Origin: Shewanella aquimarina | Lineage (GTDB): Bacteria; Pseudomonadota; Gammaproteobacteria; Enterobacterales; Shewanellaceae | DNA: 63,129 nucleotides | Assembly: GCF_023349185.1 (NCBI RefSeq) | Contig: NZ_JAKIKY010000020.1 | Coordinates: 1 to 63,129 of the forward strand | Direction: 5' to 3' | Shown here: positions 1 through 7,286 of the stretch, piece by piece | How the letters are laid out: each line of letters starts with the position of its first letter | Position numbering within the stretch: position 1 is the first letter of the stretch | Translations under genes and position numbers: made by a program | The notes under the pieces: generated by a model | Told to the model about the DNA's origin: nothing | The model's input: only the letters and a program-made list of their open reading frames with translations | Databases searched by the model: none

Positions 1-36
1 GAACTCTGCACTGAATGTCGGTCTTGTGTTCTTCAT
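1..36 (-). CDS. IS3-family transposase OrfA, N-terminal 12 residues only
   Basis: The minus strand carries GGTGG followed by an ATG at 36-34, and the frame runs off the window as MKNTRPTFSAEF. That start (basic residues, then T-F-x-x-E-F) is typical of IS3-family OrfA proteins, which open with a helix-turn-helix domain. OrfA normally acts with OrfB, fused by frameshifting, as the transposase. The remainder lies outside the window, so it is not known whether it is intact. Confidence 0.55.
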   Translation of the reverse strand, partial: MKNTRPTFSAEF

Positions 37-97
37 TTCTACCACCTTTTTTCCAGAAGTGAGTCTATCACTTCGTCTATTCAGGTGGCCAAATTCA
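1..97 (-). mobile_element. End of an IS3-family insertion sequence, cut by the window edge
   Basis: Read on the minus strand, the segment begins with TGAATTTGGCCACCTGA (81-97). This resembles the TGG-CCACCTGA type of end found in IS3-group elements. About 45 bases inside lies a ribosome-binding site and the start of a transposase reading frame. Only this terminus is in the window, so the element's length, its other end and any target duplication cannot be seen. The family assignment rests on the end sequence and 12 residues of protein. Confidence 0.6.
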
Positions 98-226
98 CTA
101 TGCCACTACAGAATCTATAACTTTTGAGGCATGCCTTAACCTTCGTTCCCCGGATATTACAAGCCTGCGGCTCATATACGTCTTACCCGGTTTTTTATTC
201 AAGTAGTAATCAATTTCTTCAGCCAT
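98..226 (-). pseudogene. Small gene apparently truncated by the IS3-type element
   Basis: An ATG at 226-224 is preceded on the minus strand by a good ribosome-binding site (GAGGAA, about 4 bases away). The frame codes 42 residues, MAEEIDYYLNKKPGKTY and onward, basic and probably soluble. It stops at a TAG (100-98) that directly abuts the first base of the IS end. A stop exactly at the IS boundary suggests the original gene continued and was cut by the insertion. I do not recognise the protein. It could instead be a short intact gene. Confidence 0.4.
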
Positions 227-570
227 AGATTCCTCGAAATATACAACTCAGAGAGCTAACAACTTATTAGTGAGACCTTGCAAGGTAAGCTACCTTGTAA
301 GGTAGGAGGCCAAGCATGAAAATAAATTGGGTCAGAGTAAAATTTTGAGGGCGTCAGTTGGCGCATGGTGGTTGGCTTTCCTTCCCTGAATGGCATAGTC
401 GATGTTTGATTCGATTTGGCCTAGCTCTGTCCTTAAGTGGTGATACTTTAATCTATTTTGTTAATGGCTATCAACATGTTATGTCACATATTCGCCTGTT
501 TTTTATCAAAAAATAATCGCTTGTCTCAATGCCAACCTAATGACGCTAAATCGAAGAAACGGTTAACCCC
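227..570. other. Non-coding stretch with transposase-remnant signals
   Basis: No convincing gene is visible. Two adjoining palindromes (ACCTTGCAAGGT and TACCTTGTAAGGTA, about 274-306) are followed by TTGGGTCAGAGTAAAATTT (about 328-346). I associate that motif with the edges of IS200-like/REP-associated Y1 transposase genes in gammaproteobacteria. On the minus strand it closes an open frame of about 40 residues without a start codon (about 340-450, ending TDALKILL). This could be a decayed gene tail. Confidence 0.25.
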
Positions 571-572
571 CA

Positions 573-662
573 GTGTAAGCACTCTTTTGGCTCTCGGCGG
601 CATGGACGCCGCCGTGAAGCGTATAAGGATCTATTCACAGCGTGCCAAAAGAGTGCTTACAC
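573..662. repeat. 90-bp palindromic element with perfect 19-bp terminal inverted repeats
   Basis: GTGTAAGCACTCTTTTGGC at 573-591 is the exact reverse complement of 644-662. Inside lies a second inverted pair, GGCGGC (597-602) and GCCGCC (609-614). The ends are flanked by similar C-rich runs, which may be remains of a target duplication. The size and organisation fit a non-autonomous miniature element (MITE) or a large REP-like palindrome. No protein-coding capacity is evident. Confidence 0.6.
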
Positions 663-670
663 ATCCCCCG

Positions 671-1080
671 CCGGGCAGGCGTTAGGTTGCCCTAAGGGTG
701 CGACCTTCGACACCACTATGTAGACACGAATGCTGGTAAACGCTTCAACTGAAAATCTACTGACAAATCTCCCCACGCCGGGCAGGCGTTAGGTTGCCCT
801 AAAGGTGCGACCTTCGACACCACTATGTAGACACGAATGCTGGTAAACGCTTCAACTGAAAATCTACTGACAAACCTCCCCACGCCGGGCAGGCGTTAGG
901 TTGCCCTGAAGGTGCGATCTTCGACAACACTATGTAGACACGAATGCTGGTAAACGCTTCAACAGAAAATCAACTGAGAAACCTCCCCGCGCCGAACAGG
1001 CGTTAAATAACCCTGAAGTTACGACCTTCAACTCCACTATGTAGACACGAATACAGGCATACGCTGGACTAACAACTAAC
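671..1080. repeat. Four tandem copies of a 107-bp unit
   Basis: The string CCGGGCAGGCGTTAGGTTGC begins at 671 and recurs at 778 and 885 with an exact 107-base period. A fourth, decayed copy begins at 992 with CCGAACAGGCG. Copies 1-3 differ at only a few positions, whereas copy 4 has many changes. Each unit holds a small hairpin region around AGGTTGCCCTAAGGGTGCGACCT and the constant stretch CACTATGTAGACACGAAT. No frame runs through the units. The function is unknown. Confidence 0.85.
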
Positions 1081-1391
1081 AAAATGAGCGCCGAAATCGC
1101 TCACTAAATCACCACCTAAAAATCCCATCTCAGCCACCAAGCCGCTAGTCAAAAACAATGCCAACTCTCCAAACTTTCCCCACGAAGAGTCAAAAAACAG
1201 GCTTTTTGCTAATAAAATGACGGCGTCATTTTTACCAACATCAGACAAAGCTAAATAAAATTTATTGCTTTATAAACATCGGCTTGATGAAGTTTTGGCA
1301 GGTGGTTTTCGCGGCAAAACATTGACAGTTTATTTCTTCAAAAAAGCGGCGTATAGTGCGTTTCTAATTTAGTGACGCTAGGGTGAAAATC
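1081..1391. other. AT-rich leader upstream of a small membrane protein gene
   Basis: No gene is seen. A TTGACA (about 1323) and a TATAGT (about 1353) lie upstream of the next gene, but 24 bases separate them, too far for a standard sigma-70 pair. The real promoter is therefore uncertain. Confidence 0.3.
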
Positions 1392-1625
1392 ATGTTTCGT
1401 TTTACAATTTATTCAATCGTGGCCTATGCCTTCTGGCTGACCTTTGTCGACGTCTCCAATTACTTGGGCGCAGAGGAAGATGGCTGGCTGTCGACCATCA
1501 AGAGCGAGTGGGCCAGCTTTAAAGATGATGAGCCAGCACTGAACACCACTTACCTCAGCAGCCAGGACAATGATTGCCAGGCCACGAACAGCTGCTACGA
1601 AGCGAGTGCGCCACTGGGCGAATAA
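1392..1625 (+). CDS. Small membrane-anchored hypothetical protein
   Basis: The product is 77 residues from the ATG at 1392, which has GCTAGGG about 8 bases upstream. An in-frame GTG at 1383 would add MKI. It has one hydrophobic segment at about residues 3-22 (FTIYSIVAYAFWLTFVDV), then an acidic polar tail containing two cysteines near the end (NDCQATNSC), which could form a disulphide outside the membrane. I do not recognise a family. The gene stands alone, and about 40 bases after its stop begins a long degenerate repeat tract. Confidence 0.6.
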   Translation: MFRFTIYSIVAYAFWLTFVDVSNYLGAEEDGWLSTIKSEWASFKDDEPALNTTYLSSQDNDCQATNSCYEASAPLGE

Positions 1626-1659
1626 CCTTCAGGCCTAATTTGAATCGATAAGCTATTAG

Positions 1660-1855
1660 CATGAGCTTTATGTTCACGAGCTTTAGATTCATGAGCTTTA
1701 GGTTCACGAGATTTCGATTTACTCGCTTTAGCTTTGAGAGCTTTAGCTTCGAGAGCTTTAGATTCGTGAATTTTATTATCCTGAGACTTAGCTTTATCGT
1801 GAGACTTAGATTTATCGTGAGATTCAGCTTTATTGCGAGAGTTAGATTCACACAA
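1660..1855. repeat. Degenerate short tandem repeat tract (unit about 15 bp)
   Basis: The plus strand is built from variants of GAGCTTTAGATTCAC (for example at about 1677, 1692, 1707, 1737 and 1752, then GAGACTTAGATTTATCGT variants). The minus strand could encode an 87-residue protein made of ESKA/KAK/EHK-type repeats (1858-1595), and the plus strand a Phe/Arg/Ser-rich one. Neither has a good ribosome-binding site. Open frames here are best explained by repeat periodicity in multiples of three, so I annotate the DNA repeat, not a gene. Confidence 0.7.
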
Positions 1856-1934
1856 CACTAAGCCTGTATCCCCTTCCCTGGCATCCTAGCGCTATCCTTG
1901 CTTCACCCTGGAATCACCCTAGATTCGCCCCTGG

Positions 1935-1985
1935 CCTAGCGTTAAATTTAGCGCTAGGTTTAACGTTAGATTTAGCGCTAGATTA
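1935..1985. repeat. Palindromic repeats of TTAGCGCTA type
   Basis: AGCGTTAAATTTAGCGCTAG is followed by a diverged second copy (TTTAACGTTAGATTTAGCGCTAG). The units are themselves near-palindromic (TAGCGCTA). The tract lies just beyond the stop codon of the minus-strand gene that ends at 1995. Confidence 0.55.
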
Positions 1986-1994
1986 GCCCTTTGA

Positions 1995-2384
1995 TTAATT
2001 AAGCAAGATACCCGCCAGGGTAAAGGCACTCACTAGGGCGAAGAAGATCCACTGAAACATAGAACGAAACGCCCCCTTCATCTCAGCAAAATACCCTATG
2101 TAGATCTGCCAGATGGCAAACAATACAAAGTTCAGCGCGATAAAGAGCAGCAAGCCATAGCTTTGCATGCTAGACACCATGGCAAAGGAACAGGCCAGCA
2201 GCACCAGCGCCGACAGCACCAGAAAGACCGAGATATAGTGAAACACGCAGTGCATGACAGATTTGGCGATGGGGTCGAAATCGGCCTCAAGCATAGGGGT
2301 TAAGAAACGGGTCTTACCTAAGGTAAAATGGCCGATACAGGTCAAGATGGCGATGATGCCGGCGATGAGAAAATAGATGTTCAT
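1995..2384 (-). CDS. Four-helix small integral membrane protein, hypothetical
   Basis: The 129-residue protein is almost entirely hydrophobic, with four predicted membrane spans at about residues 3-22, 43-68, 76-98 and 108-128. A short loop (GKTRFLTPMLEADF) follows the first span, and a conserved-looking HCVFHY motif opens the second. I recognise no catalytic motif. It resembles small uncharacterised inner-membrane proteins of proteobacteria. It is a single gene transcribed leftwards, with palindromic repeats behind its stop codon. Function unknown. Confidence 0.7.
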   Translation of the reverse strand: MNIYFLIAGIIAILTCIGHFTLGKTRFLTPMLEADFDPIAKSVMHCVFHYISVFLVLSALVLLACSFAMVSSMQSYGLLLFIALNFVLFAIWQIYIGYFAEMKGAFRSMFQWIFFALVSAFTLAGILLN

Positions 2385-2463
2385 CGAGTCTCCATGAAAA
2401 CGAGCGAGTAAAGATCACTCTTACCTAGACCAGTCTAGTCGAATCCTTGTTTCATGCTCGATC

Positions 2464-2493
2464 AAAAAAGAGTGCACCAGCGCACTCTTTTTC
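2464..2493 (-). terminator. Rho-independent terminator, possibly bidirectional
   Basis: The stem GAGTGC/GCACTC has A6 on one side and T5 on the other. It lies 29 bases past the stop of the minus-strand gene ending at 2522, and the symmetry would also allow termination on the plus strand. Confidence 0.8.
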
Positions 2494-2521
2494 GAAAAAT
2501 TAATCGGCCACTCAGACGAGT

Positions 2522-2920
2522 TTACATGGTTGCCATGATCCAATAATCCAGACGCTGCTGCGGATTGGCCATCAGTTTCTGGCAAGGCCCTTTGTAGCGG
2601 CCCATGAGACTACCAAGATTGTTATTGCTCGGCAGGCTGGCTCTTTGATCGGCGATGGTCGCCGCAAGCTGCTGCTCGACCTTGTCGGCATCCTGATACT
2701 TTTTCGCCAGGGTGACGGCATCCTGACCAGATTGCTTAAGCCTTTCACCCACTGGCTTCATCTGCGGCGCATTCATGCCGGCGATGGTCTCTGAAGCGAT
2801 TTGATAATAGGCGGCGCACTCCAGCACCTCTTTGTTGAAGGCCAATTCGGCTTCTGAGGGAGCAGCGGCTGCGCTATTGGCCATGAGGGCTAACAGCGAA
2901 AGTGTGAGAGTCTTGCGCAT
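2522..2920 (-). CDS. Secreted hypothetical protein
   Basis: The start at 2920 (MRKTLTLSLLALMANSAAAAP) gives a clean Sec signal peptide with cleavage near residue 20, and AAGGACAG lies upstream at a good distance. The frame is open 17 codons further upstream, but that would bury the signal peptide. The mature protein is about 112 residues, mostly helical and charged, with two cysteines (ECAAYY and GPCQKL) that could form a disulphide in the periplasm. No family is recognised. It follows the GNAT gene closely and may share its transcript; a terminator lies just behind it. Confidence 0.7.
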   Translation of the reverse strand: MRKTLTLSLLALMANSAAAAPSEAELAFNKEVLECAAYYQIASETIAGMNAPQMKPVGERLKQSGQDAVTLAKKYQDADKVEQQLAATIADQRASLPSNNNLGSLMGRYKGPCQKLMANPQQRLDYWIMATM

Positions 2921-2967
2921 CAATACTGTCCTTGAGCAATGAGTTTGAATCATTTCTACTTTAGATG

Positions 2968-3420
2968 TCACTGAATATCAAGGTTATAGCTTAAAAATTC
3001 TTGCTCGACCTTAAAGCCCAGTGACTCATACAGCGCCTGAGCCTGATGGTTGTCTTTATGGGTTTCTAAGAAAATAGAGGCGATGCCCTTGGCCTTGGCA
3101 TAATCGATGGCGGTGTTCATCAATCGTCGCCCTACTCCGACACAGCGGGCATGCTGGGTGACATAGAGGTCGCTCAAGATAAGATTGGCGCGGGCATGGA
3201 TAGAACTGAAACTGGGATAGAGCTGACAAAAACCCAGTCCATTGCCCTGGGCATCCAACATCAAGAAGATCACCGCATCCTTGCGAGCCAATCTGGCGTT
3301 GATAAACTTGCTGGCCAGGTCTATATCGCTCGCCTGTCCATAAAACTGGCGATATTCGTCAAACAGACTCGCGACTACGGCGGCATCTTCCAAGCTTGCC
3401 CTGCGTAATTCTCCCGACAT
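2968..3420 (-). CDS. GNAT-family N-acetyltransferase
   Basis: The 150-residue protein fits a single GNAT domain, which transfers an acetyl group from acetyl-CoA to an amine. The acetyl-CoA pyrophosphate loop is visible as ARCVGVGRRLM (R/Q-x-x-G-x-G/A type, about residues 91-101), after the beta strand ILSDLYV. The C-terminal part (ALYESLGFKVEQEFLSY) is the usual GNAT ending. The start has a strong AGGGAGGATAA site. The substrate cannot be predicted. It is the first of three GNAT genes on the same strand within 2 kb. Confidence 0.85.
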   Translation of the reverse strand: MSGELRRASLEDAAVVASLFDEYRQFYGQASDIDLASKFINARLARKDAVIFLMLDAQGNGLGFCQLYPSFSSIHARANLILSDLYVTQHARCVGVGRRLMNTAIDYAKAKGIASIFLETHKDNHQAQALYESLGFKVEQEFLSYNLDIQ

Positions 3421-3610
3421 TTATCCTCCCTGATATGTAAAGTTAACTTATACCAATCGTAATAAACAATTGATCATTCTAGCTTGTTAAAACGCTCGAT
3501 AACTGTATTAGTATTTTTAATTGTAGAATAACTACTTATCTAAAAATCCTGCTTTGTTCTCAAGCGTTTTTCCTGCGCTATTTCTGATCACATATTTACT
3601 GTGATTGGTA

Positions 3611-4216
3611 TTATTGCTGTTCTTGATACTGGCGCATTCGAAACTTAAGGTTCTGTTTCACGGTCGGCCACTCTGAGGCGATGATAGAGTAAACCACGGT
3701 ATCGCGTATGGTGCCGTCTTTCAGAATGCGATGATTTCGCAGCACGCCATCTTGCTTGGCGCCCAGGCGGGTGATCGCCTCGCGGGATCGTTGATTGTGC
3801 CAGTGGGTGCGAAACTCTACCGCAATCACGTCTAAGGTCTCGAAGGCATAGGTGAGCAGCAGGAGTTTACACTCGCTGTTTACCCCAGTGCGCTGCGCCC
3901 CCTTGGCATACCAGGTATGGCCTATCTCTATGCGTCTGTGGGTCTGATCCCATGACATCAGGCGGGTACAGCCGACAATCTCCCCCGAGTGTCTGTCTCT
4001 GACGGCAAAGGCCAAGGCCTCACCACGTTGCTCGCTGGCCAGGGCCTGCTCGACATAGGTCTTCATCTCATCGGGATGCGGCGCCGAGGTGTACCAGAGG
4101 TTCCACAGCTCGCCGTCGCTGACCGCGATGGACAGGGCGGGAATATGCTCCTCCTGCAGCGGCTCTAACACTACACGCTCACCACTTAAACAGCCTCTCA
4201 ATGCGTCCTGACTCAT
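3611..4216 (-). CDS. RimJ/RimL-type GNAT acetyltransferase
   Basis: The 201-residue protein has the layout of ribosomal-protein or small-molecule acetyltransferases of the RimJ/RimL branch: an N-terminal LEPLQEEHIPAL, the core IVGCTRLMSW followed by IEIGHTWY, an acetyl-CoA-binding region GVNSECKLLLLTYAFE, and the C-terminal NQRSREAITRLGAKQDGVLRNH. The last segment is the common N-x-x-S-x-x-x-x-x-x-x-G-F/A-x-x-E/D-G-x-L-R motif of the family. The substrate is unknown. The gene stands apart from its neighbours by about 200 bases on each side. Confidence 0.85.
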   Translation of the reverse strand: MSQDALRGCLSGERVVLEPLQEEHIPALSIAVSDGELWNLWYTSAPHPDEMKTYVEQALASEQRGEALAFAVRDRHSGEIVGCTRLMSWDQTHRRIEIGHTWYAKGAQRTGVNSECKLLLLTYAFETLDVIAVEFRTHWHNQRSREAITRLGAKQDGVLRNHRILKDGTIRDTVVYSIIASEWPTVKQNLKFRMRQYQEQQ

Positions 4217-4299
4217 GTTGATGCTCCAATGGGTTTGTTATAACAAAGCCATATGACCGATAGATGAAATTGCCTGTTTAGCCTGTGGCCTTGTTTACT

Positions 4300-4350
4300 C
4301 GAGATGACCTTTTTACAAGACTGCTTTTTACAAGACCGCTTTTTTCAAGA
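4300..4350. repeat. Short tandem repeat, about 13-14 bp unit, three copies
   Basis: CTTTTTACAAGACTG, CTTTTTACAAGACCG and CTTTTTTCAAGACGG follow one another. The tract sits about 85 bases behind the stop of the minus-strand GNAT gene at 4434, another example of repeats behind a gene. Confidence 0.6.
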
Positions 4351-4433
4351 CGGTGACCAGATAGTTTCCGAGTTTGTTTACAAGCTAGATCACGAGATTG
4401 CTAATACACACGCTATCAAAATAGCCAATTTAA

Positions 4434-4937
4434 TTAAAGTGTTATCTTGTAAAGTAATACTTCGTCGCCCTCGCCCCAGGCGATAAGTTCCTGACATTGG
4501 AAGCCGAGCTTCTCAAGCAGCGCCCGTGAGGGACCATTGCGTTCTTTCACTATGGCCAGCAGGCTGCTGAGTCTGAGCGCCTTGGCGTGGGCTAGCACGG
4601 CGCGGCTGGCCTCGACCGCGTAGCCCTTTCCCAGAAACTCGGGCAACAGGGCATAACCAAGGTCGATACCGGGCAGCTGCTCGCGATTCACCAGGCCAGC
4701 CACGCCGACTGGCTCGCCACTTTGCCTGAGTTCGATGCAGTACATGCCATAGCCATGTTCCTGATAGCTGTTGATCGGCCCCTCGATGAGGTGGTTTTCC
4801 GCCTGGGCCAGGGTGCGCACGCCGCGATCACCTATGTTGTCGACAAAGCCCTGACTGTTGAGCAGGGTGAGCATAAAGGGGGCATCTTTTACCGTCATTT
4901 CACGCAAAATGAGACGCTCTGTTTCTAGGGTAAGCAA
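4434..4937 (-). CDS. GNAT acetyltransferase of the RimJ/RimL type
   Basis: The 167-residue protein opens with the typical TERLILREMTVKDAPFM and carries PVGVAGLVNRE and IDLGYALLPEFLGKGYAVEASRAVL. The segment G-K-G-Y-A is the acetyl-CoA pyrophosphate loop (Q/R-x-x-G-x-G/A type). NGPSRALLEKLGF is the standard C-terminal motif. The protein is full length for the family. The acceptor is unknown. It lies back to back with the MCP-like gene at 5014, leaving only 76 bases for both promoters. Confidence 0.85.
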   Translation of the reverse strand: MLTLETERLILREMTVKDAPFMLTLLNSQGFVDNIGDRGVRTLAQAENHLIEGPINSYQEHGYGMYCIELRQSGEPVGVAGLVNREQLPGIDLGYALLPEFLGKGYAVEASRAVLAHAKALRLSSLLAIVKERNGPSRALLEKLGFQCQELIAWGEGDEVLLYKITL

Positions 4938-5013
4938 TTCATTCTCCTAGGTTACTTTCGCATTGGGTGATCTCGACTATACTGTGATTGGTTCTACATA
5001 GGAAGTGGTTCTA

Positions 5014-5631
5014 ATGACACAACACGCGCCGAAAATCAGTCAATATCATGTCATTGCGGCAGTGGTCGCCGCCGAGCTCAATCAGACACTTAGCTACTGC
5101 AAACAGATAAATCTCACCGCCAGCAATGCCCAGGCAGCCTCGGCGCGGGTGGGCAATGCGGCGCTCGGTTTCAAGGCGCTAACCGGCTTCATCGACGATC
5201 TGGCCTCCTACACCATGAAGGCGGCCACCGACATCAATCAACTGGCTCACCAGGCCAGTCGTCTCGCCACAGAGACCGCCAGGGCGGCAGTCGCACTCAA
5301 TCATTTTCAGCAGGCGAAATTCAAGGCCAATGGCGCGCCTTACGGCGATACCATCAACCCGGCCGTAGCCGCCACCCAAGCCCATCACAGCAAGTTACAG
5401 CAGGAGTTTGATCGTCTCATCGACAAGATGGAAAACCAGCTGTTTGAGCTGAAACGTAACCTGCGCACCGCCAATATACTGGCCTCCATCTGCCGCATCG
5501 AGGCCTGCCGGGTCGACACCGCCAACCAGACCATATTCAACGACGTGGCAAACCGGGTGGATGATGTGGCCCAGTTGATCCGCCGCCGGGTCGACCATGC
5601 CATTACCCTTTTTGGCAACACAGCCCCCTGA
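5014..5631 (+). CDS. Minimal cytoplasmic MCP-like signalling protein
   Basis: The protein has 205 residues from the ATG at 5014 (GGAAG upstream; an in-frame GTG at 5005 is less likely). It has no membrane span and is helical throughout. The stretch LTASNAQAASARVGNAALGF, then FIDDLASYTMKAATDINQLA (about residues 32-75), reads like a diverged chemoreceptor hairpin tip, where the usual sequence is ASNA-IEAARAGE-GRGF followed by VADEVR. The C-terminal half (ANILASICRIEACR and following) is also helical and Ala/Arg-rich. It is therefore probably a receptor-tip-like protein without its own sensor. The next gene, 41 bases downstream, encodes a likely di-iron oxygen sensor, so the two may form a split receptor. 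The role is inferred. Confidence 0.65.
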   Translation: MTQHAPKISQYHVIAAVVAAELNQTLSYCKQINLTASNAQAASARVGNAALGFKALTGFIDDLASYTMKAATDINQLAHQASRLATETARAAVALNHFQQAKFKANGAPYGDTINPAVAATQAHHSKLQQEFDRLIDKMENQLFELKRNLRTANILASICRIEACRVDTANQTIFNDVANRVDDVAQLIRRRVDHAITLFGNTAP

Positions 5632-5672
5632 TCCCCCTTTATACCGAAAAGCTAACGACAAGGAGTCGCACC

Positions 5673-6404
5673 ATGAAGAGTGAGCTAATCATAGAAACCC
5701 CCACCCACAAATGGCTCTACTTCGGTCGCGACCCCGAAAAACCCGATAAGATCATCGACACCAACCAATACATGGTGGTGAGCAGCCATCATGCCCTGTT
5801 GATGGATCCCGGTGGCATAGAGCTGTTTGCGGCCATGCTGGCCAATATCGTCAAGCATATCCCCCTCAGCCAGCTAACCCATCTGTTTGCCTCTCATCAG
5901 GACCCGGACATCATCTCATCACTCGGCCTGTGGGACCAAACCCTGCCCAAGGCCAAGCTATACTCTCCCTGGCTATGGGAGGGATTTATCCGCCACTTCG
6001 GCATGAATAACATCAGCTACGAGCCTATCGCCGACAACGGCGGCAGCGTGAGCCTAGATCAAGTCGAGTTGCAGTTTATTCCCGCCCACTACCTGCATGC
6101 CTCGGGTAACTTTCATGTGTATGACCCAGTGACTAAGGTCTTGATGAGCGGCGATATTGGCGCGGCGCTGGAGGATCCCCAGGCTGATATTTATGTGGAT
6201 GATTTCGAGCAACACTGCGCCAAGATGGCCTACTTTCATCAGAGGTGGATGCCATCAAATCGTGCCAAGAATGACTGGATAAAGCGGGTGCGTAAGCTGG
6301 ATATTCAATACCTCTGCCCTCAGCACGGCAGGATCTTCCGCGGTCCCCAGGTAAAGCAGTTCCTCGACTGGTTCGAGAGCCTCAATGTGGGTGTGGGGGT
6401 ATAA
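5673..6404 (+). CDS. ODP-like di-iron metallo-beta-lactamase-fold protein
   Basis: The 243-residue protein has the metallo-beta-lactamase fold with the ligand pattern of flavodiiron and ODP proteins, not hydrolases. H75-Q-D77-P-D79 replaces HxHxDH, followed by H142 (LHASGN), D161 (SGDIG) and H218 (PQHG). There is no flavodoxin domain. ODPs are known to bind a di-iron centre and sense oxygen or iron for chemotaxis receptors, and they are often encoded beside a receptor gene, as here (MCP-like gene 41 bases upstream). A good site (AAGGAGTCGCACC) precedes the ATG. The function is inferred from ligands and context. Confidence 0.75.
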   Translation: MKSELIIETPTHKWLYFGRDPEKPDKIIDTNQYMVVSSHHALLMDPGGIELFAAMLANIVKHIPLSQLTHLFASHQDPDIISSLGLWDQTLPKAKLYSPWLWEGFIRHFGMNNISYEPIADNGGSVSLDQVELQFIPAHYLHASGNFHVYDPVTKVLMSGDIGAALEDPQADIYVDDFEQHCAKMAYFHQRWMPSNRAKNDWIKRVRKLDIQYLCPQHGRIFRGPQVKQFLDWFESLNVGVGV

Positions 6405-6460
6405 AAAAGAGTTTATGCTGGGGGCTAGCGTTAGCGTCTTAGCTACCTCTTCCCACAGAC

Positions 6461-6486
6461 AAAAAAATGCCCGCAGCAAGCGGGCA
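6461..6486 (-). terminator. Rho-independent terminator
   Basis: On the minus strand the stem TGCCCGC/GCGGGCA is followed by seven T. It lies about 155 bases behind the nitroreductase gene, which ends at 6643. The region 6405-6642 holds nothing else I can name. Confidence 0.75.
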
Positions 6487-6642
6487 ACACAATCACTTAG
6501 GGTGAAAACCTTGCATAGGTAGGATGCAGGCTCCTGACCACTTTGCCAGTTTTTACCGCCCTGTAAACCCGACCAAAGTCGAAAGTCCCTGGCCAGGCTT
6601 CACAATCTCTATCGCTTCCTAAAACTAGGGCTATCCCTCTTA

Positions 6643-7191
6643 TCAGAGGTAACGCACCGCCGAACCAGCAGATTTTTGCGGCTTTAACGGCGCCTTCACC
6701 GCGGGCGTGCCCAGATAGAGGAAGCCCACTATCTGATCTTGCTCGCCCAGGCCTAGTTCCCGGTACAGATAACGATTAAAGGCCAAGGGGCCGGTGCGCC
6801 AGATGCCACCTAACCCCAGGGCGAAGGCCGCCTGCTGCATTGCCATACAGGCACAGCCCGCGGCAATATGTTGCTCGAGCGCCGGCACCTTAGGATGATC
6901 GCTGACCTTAGCCACCACAGTCACCACCATAGGGGCGCGCATCGGCATGTTGGCCGCCTTAGCGACTGCCGCCTCGTCGCCACCATCTTGCTCCATGGCC
7001 TTCACAAAATGATCCGCCAGGCGGGTTAAACCATCACCCTCGGCGACGATAAATTCCCACGGCGTAAGGCCGGCATGGTCCGGCACTCGCACCGCGGCGT
7101 TTAAGATCTGGGTTAATTGCGCCTCATCGGGAGCCGGGGCGACTAATCTGGGGCAAGACTGCCGAGTCAACAGAAGTTCGATCGCATCCAC
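6643..7191 (-). CDS. YdjA-like NAD(P)H nitroreductase
   Basis: The 182-residue protein matches the small nitroreductase family, which is FMN-dependent and homodimeric. The N-terminus DAIELLLTRQSCPRLVAPAPDEAQLTQILNAAVRVPDH has the family R-S/Q motif that contacts FMN and the catalytic-face segment, followed by PWEFIVAEG, and by QQAAFALGLGGIWRTGP near residue 125-140. The length equals that of E. coli YdjA (about 183). Physiological substrate unknown. It has its own terminator and is followed on the same strand, downstream, by no closely linked gene. Confidence 0.85.
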   Translation of the reverse strand: MDAIELLLTRQSCPRLVAPAPDEAQLTQILNAAVRVPDHAGLTPWEFIVAEGDGLTRLADHFVKAMEQDGGDEAAVAKAANMPMRAPMVVTVVAKVSDHPKVPALEQHIAAGCACMAMQQAAFALGLGGIWRTGPLAFNRYLYRELGLGEQDQIVGFLYLGTPAVKAPLKPQKSAGSAVRYL

Positions 7192-7239
7192 AAAGATTAT
7201 CCTGTCATTAATACCGACTACGAGGGTAACAAATTGGTA

Positions 7240-7269
7240 AAAAAAATCCCACCAAAACAGTGGGATTTA
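7240..7269 (-). terminator. Rho-independent terminator
   Basis: On the minus strand, AAATCCCACTGTTTTGGTGGGA is followed by eight T. It lies 18 bases past the stop codon of the DoxX gene. Confidence 0.85.
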
Positions 7270-7286
7270 CACTCTACCGCGTTTGC

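Noticed and set aside
458..685. 75-codon plus-strand reading frame across the inverted-repeat element
   Set aside because: It runs through both arms of the palindrome and into the tandem repeats, has no ribosome-binding site and no protein-like pattern.
671..1080. attC array, because each 107-base unit contains GTTAGGT
   Set aside because: No matching RYYYAAC partner with complementary arms is found in the unit, and there are no cassettes between the copies.
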